From positions 310,001 through 374,000 of the forward strand of contig NZ_JAAFYS010000003.1 of the NCBI RefSeq assembly GCF_012070395.1: DNA of 64,000 nucleotides, given 5' to 3'. Within the stretch, counting starts at the first letter, position 1. Each line of letters opens with the position of its first letter. The notes under the pieces are model-generated. The model saw only the letters and a program-made list of their open reading frames with translations, was not told the DNA's origin and made no database searches. Below are positions 60,439-64,000 of the stretch, piece by piece. Origin of the DNA: Pseudoroseicyclus tamaricis. Its GTDB lineage: Bacteria > Pseudomonadota > Alphaproteobacteria > Rhodobacterales > Rhodobacteraceae. The translations under genes were made by a program, and so were the position numbers.

Positions 60439-61322
60439 GCGGGCGCGGCCCTGCGGCGAGAGTAGGAGAGCAGCCAGAGGCCGAAGAGGATCATCGGCAG
60501 CGACAGGAGCTGCCCCATCGTCAGGCCCCAGCCGTTCACCTGCAGGGCCAGCCCGAGCGGGTTGCCGGGCGAGACGAACTGCGCATCGGGCTGGCGCACG
60601 AACTCCAGCAGGAAGCGCGAGGCCCCGTAGCCGATCAGCAGGACGGAGAAGATCTTCCAGCGCTGCTTCAGCCAGCCCCAGCGGAAGCCGCCGAGGAGGA
60701 GGATCGCCCCGAGGAGCAGCCCCTCTAGCCCCGCCTCGTAGAGCTGGCTGGGGTGGCGGGCGCAGAGGGTGAGCATGTCGCCGCAATCTTGCGCGGCGGC
60801 GCCGGGGAAGATGACGCCCCAGGGCAGATCCGTCGGCCGCCCCCAGAGCTCGTTGTTGATGAAGTTGGCGCAGCGCACCAGCAGGATGGAGATCGGCGCC
60901 ACCATCGCCACCATGTCCCCGACCGGCCCGAGGTGCACCTTGTGCCGGCGCGAGAACCAGACGAGCGCCACGACGACGCCGAGAAAGCCGCCATGGAAGG
61001 ACATGCCGCCATCCCAGATGCGGATGATCTCCAGCGGATGGGCGAGGTAGTAGGCCGGCTGGTAGAAGAGCACGTAGCCAAGTCGCCCGCCGCCGATGAC
61101 GCCGAGGACGATGGCGGTCAGCAGGCTCTCGGTCGCCTCCGGCTCCATCGGGGGATCGCCGGCCCAGAGCCGGGGGCGGCGCAGCGCGGCGACGCAGACC
61201 CGCCAGCCGATGACCATGCCGACGATATAGGCCAGCGCGTACCAGCGCAGGGCAAAGGTGAAGCCGCCCAGCTCGAGCGAGAAGATCTCCGGCGAGATGT
61301 CGGGGAAGGGGATGCCGTTCAT
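60435..61322 (-). CDS. lgt: Prolipoprotein diacylglyceryl transferase
   Basis: 295 residues with about seven helices. The Lgt signature segments [42 protein letters not shown] and [20 protein letters not shown] (catalytic Arg and Asn-Glu) are present. Transfers diacylglycerol to the lipobox cysteine of prolipoproteins such as the one at 23859. GGAGGAAGG precedes the ATG. First gene of the pair with the MidA-type gene. Confidence 0.96.
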   Translation of the reverse strand: MNGIPFPDISPEIFSLELGGFTFALRWYALAYIVGMVIGWRVCVAALRRPRLWAGDPPMEPEATESLLTAIVLGVIGGGRLGYVLFYQPAYYLAHPLEIIRIWDGGMSFHGGFLGVVVALVWFSRRHKVHLGPVGDMVAMVAPISILLVRCANFINNELWGRPTDLPWGVIFPGAAAQDCGDMLTLCARHPSQLYEAGLEGLLLGAILLLGGFRWGWLKQRWKIFSVLLIGYGASRFLLEFVRQPDAQFVSPGNPLGLALQVNGWGLTMGQLLSLPMILFGLWLLSYSRRRAAPA

Positions 61323-61421
61323 GCGCCTTCCTTCCTCCGCGCGCGGGCGCAAGTCAATCGGGCGCCCTTGCGGCAGGCCCGGCCGGGGCCATATGGAAGG
61401 GAACAGACCCAGGAGGCCCAG

Positions 61422-61673
61422 ATGCAGACCCGCAACAAGATCTTCGACGACCTCTCCGAGCTGATGTCCAACGCCATGGGCGTGGCGCAGGGCGCCCGCG
61501 GCGAGGCGGAGAATGCCATGCGCGGCATGATCGACCGCTTTCTGGCCGATCGCGACCTCGTCACCCGCGAGGAGTTCGACGCCGTCCGCGCCATGGCCCA
61601 GAAGGCCCGCGAGGAGAACGAGGCGCTGAAGGCCCGCGTCTCGGCGCTCGAGGCCAAGCACGCCGGCGAGTAA
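61422..61673 (+). CDS. UbiK/YqiC family accessory factor
   Basis: 83 residues; AGGAGG six bases before the [23 protein letters not shown], a short amphipathic segment, and the C-terminal coiled coil [20 protein letters not shown] are typical. UbiK proteins help assemble the ubiquinone synthesis complex and bind lipid. It is divergent from lgt with a 99-bp gap. Confidence 0.88.
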   Translation: MQTRNKIFDDLSELMSNAMGVAQGARGEAENAMRGMIDRFLADRDLVTREEFDAVRAMAQKAREENEALKARVSALEAKHAGE

Positions 61674-61688
61674 GCCAGCGGCAGGCCG

Positions 61689-62546
61689 TCAGCTCTCCGC
61701 CAGCCAGGCGGTGAAGATGGCCGCCGCGCGCCCCGATCCGGGCCGGCGCAGGACGACATAGCGCCGCCCCGTGCCAGCAAAGCCGAAGGGCGCCGCCAGC
61801 CGGCCCGCGGCGAGGTCGTCTCGCACCAGCACCTCCGGGGCGATGGCGACGCCGAGCCCGGCGACCGCCCCTTCCAGCATGAAATAGAAGTGCTCGAACT
61901 CCCGGCCGCCCCCCGTGCCGGGATCGGGCCAGCCCTTGGCGCGGCACCATTCCTCCCACGCCGTGGGGCGGGTCTTGGTGTGCAGGCGCGGCAGGGCGAG
62001 AAGGCTCTCCGGCGTCTCCACCCCCGCCAGCAGCTCCGGGCGGGCGACGGGCCCCGAGCAGTCAGGGAAGAGCTCTGTCACCTCCGCGCCCGGCCATGGC
62101 CCCCGGCCGACGCGGATGGCGAGGTCGAAGGGCTGGCGGGCGAAGTCCACCGGGCCGTCCGCCGCCGTGAGGCGGATCTCGATGGCCGGGTGCGCGGCCT
62201 GGAAGCCGACGAGGCGGGGGATGAGCCAGCGCATCGCCAGCGTCGAGGTGCAGGAGACGTCCAGCGCCTGCCGCTCCTGCCGGAGGGTGCGGGCCACGCC
62301 CGCCTCGATCAGGTCGAACCCCTCCTGCAGCGACGGGTGCAGCGCCCGCGCCGCCTCTGACGGCACCAGCCGGTTGCGCGGGCCGTCGAAAAGCCGGACG
62401 CCCAGCACCTCCTCCAGCCCCCGCACCTGCCGCGAGACGGCGCTGTGCGTCACGCCCAGCTCCGCCGCCGCCAGCCCCATCTGGCCGTGGCGCATCACCG
62501 CCTCGAAGGCGCGGAGAGCATTGAGCGGCAGGGCGCCTCGCTTCAT
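61689..62546 (-). CDS. LysR family transcriptional regulator
   Basis: 285 residues. An N-terminal winged helix-turn-helix (LNALRAFEAVMRHGQMGLAA, then ELGVTHSAVSRQVRGLEEVLG) and a type-2 periplasmic-binding effector domain starting near residue 88. It is GcvA-like. The ATG at 62546 has GAGGAAATC upstream; a GTG five codons earlier is possible. It is divergent from an EamA permease and probably controls it; no T-N11-A site was fixed. Confidence 0.92.
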   Translation of the reverse strand: MKRGALPLNALRAFEAVMRHGQMGLAAAELGVTHSAVSRQVRGLEEVLGVRLFDGPRNRLVPSEAARALHPSLQEGFDLIEAGVARTLRQERQALDVSCTSTLAMRWLIPRLVGFQAAHPAIEIRLTAADGPVDFARQPFDLAIRVGRGPWPGAEVTELFPDCSGPVARPELLAGVETPESLLALPRLHTKTRPTAWEEWCRAKGWPDPGTGGGREFEHFYFMLEGAVAGLGVAIAPEVLVRDDLAAGRLAAPFGFAGTGRRYVVLRRPGSGRAAAIFTAWLAES

Positions 62547-62659
62547 GTGCGATTTCCTCACAGACGCCCAGAGATATCCTCGTTTTTCATCGGCCCGGCA
62601 ATGGGCGAGGAGAGGTCATGGCACATGACCCCTCCCCTGCCCGCGAGGAGCGCTGAGCG

Positions 62660-63499
62660 ATGCCCCTCCACGTCTTCGCCGCCGTGCTCGCCGCCGCGCT
62701 CCTCCATGCCGGGTGGAACGCCGTCATCAAGAAGGCGACGGGGCGGCAGGCCTCCATGCTGCTGCTGGCACTGGTGCAGGGGGCGATCGCGCTGCCGCTC
62801 CTGCCCTTCGTGCCGACGCCGGCGCCCGAAGCCTGGGGCTGGGTGCTGGCCGGAGGGGCGCTGCATGCCGGCTACAAGCTGATGCTGACGCAGGCCTATA
62901 CCCACGCCGATCTCAGCCTCGCCTACCCGCTGGCGCGGGGGACGGCGCCGCTGATCGTCATGGCCGTCTCCGCGCTCTGGATGGGCGCGAGCTTCGGCCC
63001 CACGGCGCTGGCCGCCATCGTCGCCATCTCTGCCGGGGTGCTGCTGATGGCGGTGAAGGGCGGCAGCGGGGCGCGGGTCAGCAGGACGGCGCTCGGCTAC
63101 GCGCTGGCCACGGCCGCCTTCACCGCCAGCTACACGCTGGCGGACGGGGTGGGGGCGCGGGTGGCCGGCACCGCCTCCGGCTTCGTGCTCTGGATGGTGC
63201 TGGTGGACACCGGGCTGATGGCCGCCGCAGCGGCGCTCACCACCGGGCGCGCCGCCTTCCGCGGGCTCGGCGCGGCGTGGCGGACGGGGCTGCCGGCGGG
63301 GGCGATGTCGCTCGGCGCCTACTGGATCGCCGTCTGGGCCTTCACGCAGGCGCCGCTGGCGCTCGTCGCGGCGCTGCGGGAATCGTCGATCCTCTTCGCG
63401 GCGCTGATCGCGGCGGTCGTGCTGCGCGAACCCGTGGAGCGCTGGCGCTGGGTCGCGGCCGGGCTGATCGCGGCGGGGGTTCTGCTGACGCGGCTGTGA
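62660..63499 (+). CDS. EamA/DMT-family transporter
   Basis: 279 residues with about ten helices in two EamA repeats (FAAVLAAALLHAGWNAVIKK and YTHADLSLAYPLARGTAPLI are family starts and ends). Probably an exporter of amino acids or related compounds. It is adjacent to and divergent from the LysR gene, a common regulator-exporter pair. Little similarity to the permease at 16002 is apparent. The ribosome site is GAGGAG about ten bases upstream. Confidence 0.88.
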   Translation: MPLHVFAAVLAAALLHAGWNAVIKKATGRQASMLLLALVQGAIALPLLPFVPTPAPEAWGWVLAGGALHAGYKLMLTQAYTHADLSLAYPLARGTAPLIVMAVSALWMGASFGPTALAAIVAISAGVLLMAVKGGSGARVSRTALGYALATAAFTASYTLADGVGARVAGTASGFVLWMVLVDTGLMAAAAALTTGRAAFRGLGAAWRTGLPAGAMSLGAYWIAVWAFTQAPLALVAALRESSILFAALIAAVVLREPVERWRWVAAGLIAAGVLLTRL

Positions 63500-63684
63500 C
63501 GCTGCCGCATTTGGCGGCGGGGCGGCGGGCGCATCGAGTTGTCCCCAAGAATCTCCTTTACAGACGTGTCACGCTCTCCCACCATATCTCGTAGCGGAAG
63601 TGCAATCATTCACCTTCCGTAGAGCAGGCACATAGCGCTTGAGGCGGCTCGACGCGTCGGCGCTACAAAACATATGAGGCCGCC

Positions 63685-64000
63685 ATGACGCTTTCCGAGC
63701 GATATTTCGAGGCAGACGAGATCGATCCGATCGATGTCGTCGAGCATCTGGCCGAACGCCATGAATGGGAATTCGACCGCATTGCCGACGACCAGATCGC
63801 CATGGCCGTGGAGGGCCAGTGGCGCACCTACTCGATCACCCTCGCCTGGTCGGCCTACGACCAGACGCTGCGGCTCATCTGCACCTTCGAGATGGAGCCG
63901 CCCGAGGCCCGGATGCCGGCGCTCTACGAGCTGCTCAACAGCGTCAACGACATGTGCTGGGCCGGCAGCTTCGCATGGTGGGGCGAGCAGAACCTGATGG
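63685..64000 (+). CDS. YbjN domain-containing protein (truncated by window edge)
   Basis: The first 105 codons are present and open to the end. MTLSERYFEADEIDPIDVVE, then EWEFDRIADDQIAMAVEGQW and YELLNSVNDMCWAGSFAWWG, which is the YbjN-type pattern. Short cytosolic proteins of uncertain function, often next to proC in Rhodobacteraceae. GAGG lies before the ATG. The 185-bp gap before it holds a possible -35 (TTGAGG at about 63639) but no gene. Confidence 0.82.
   Translation, partial: MTLSERYFEADEIDPIDVVEHLAERHEWEFDRIADDQIAMAVEGQWRTYSITLAWSAYDQTLRLICTFEMEPPEARMPALYELLNSVNDMCWAGSFAWWGEQNLM

Overview
The window is about 70% G+C and reads as chromosomal DNA of an alphaproteobacterium, most likely Rhodobacteraceae. 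The pointers are a SAM-II riboswitch ahead of metZ, a cobalamin riboswitch ahead of cobW with cobN and cobO downstream, hsp20 coupled to a DUF1150 gene, a fused ATP sulfurylase/APS kinase, a free-standing Hint-domain protein and an lgt-midA pair. No phage, transposase, conjugation or CRISPR locus was seen. Genes sit densely on both strands in short operons.

Layout. 1-10 kb: end of an RND efflux pump; an iron alcohol dehydrogenase/glutamine synthetase-like pair; a Rieske oxygenase; CoA-binding and YHS proteins; rlmB; tRNA-Tyr with a clear promoter; an MscS channel; a diguanylate cyclase. 10-24 kb: rpiA, folE2, metZ under SAM-II control, an alpha/beta hydrolase, yciB, an EamA permease, an MgtC-like protein, a secreted six-EF-hand protein, ftsY and smc. 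24-33 kb: a B12-controlled stretch with cobW, cobN, cobO and accessory genes. 33-40 kb: an omega-aminotransferase, kynureninase, acetyltransferase, lyxose isomerase-like protein, a class-I amidotransferase, TspO and a SIMPL protein. 40-47 kb: a 1323-residue protein that seems to join a GspL/PilM-like cytoplasmic domain to a GspC/PilP-like periplasmic domain, then a Kef-type antiporter. 47-51 kb: purE-purK-aroA-cmk on the minus strand. 51-64 kb: pgeF-like, a small basic protein, a Hint protein, an Lrp regulator divergent from trxB, a RES-domain protein coupled to trxB, sat/cysC, an hsp20-DUF1150-cytochrome b561 operon, midA-lgt, ubiK, a LysR regulator, a second EamA permease and the start of a YbjN-like gene.

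The gaps between genes hold several interspersed repeat families. R1 is a 150-170 bp element with long terminal inverted repeats (four copies plus at least one solo half). R2 is a hairpin element placed just after stop codons (six copies). A third family carries a G-quadruplex motif with single-base loops (three copies). REP-like GTAGGGTGGG hairpins accompany R1. None encodes protein, and together they fill most gaps over 250 bp.

The most unusual items are the GspL/GspC-type fusion without other secretion or pilus genes nearby, the R1 family, twin 22-bp perfect palindromes, a possible small RNA at 5.6 kb, and a RES-domain protein with no antitoxin beside it.
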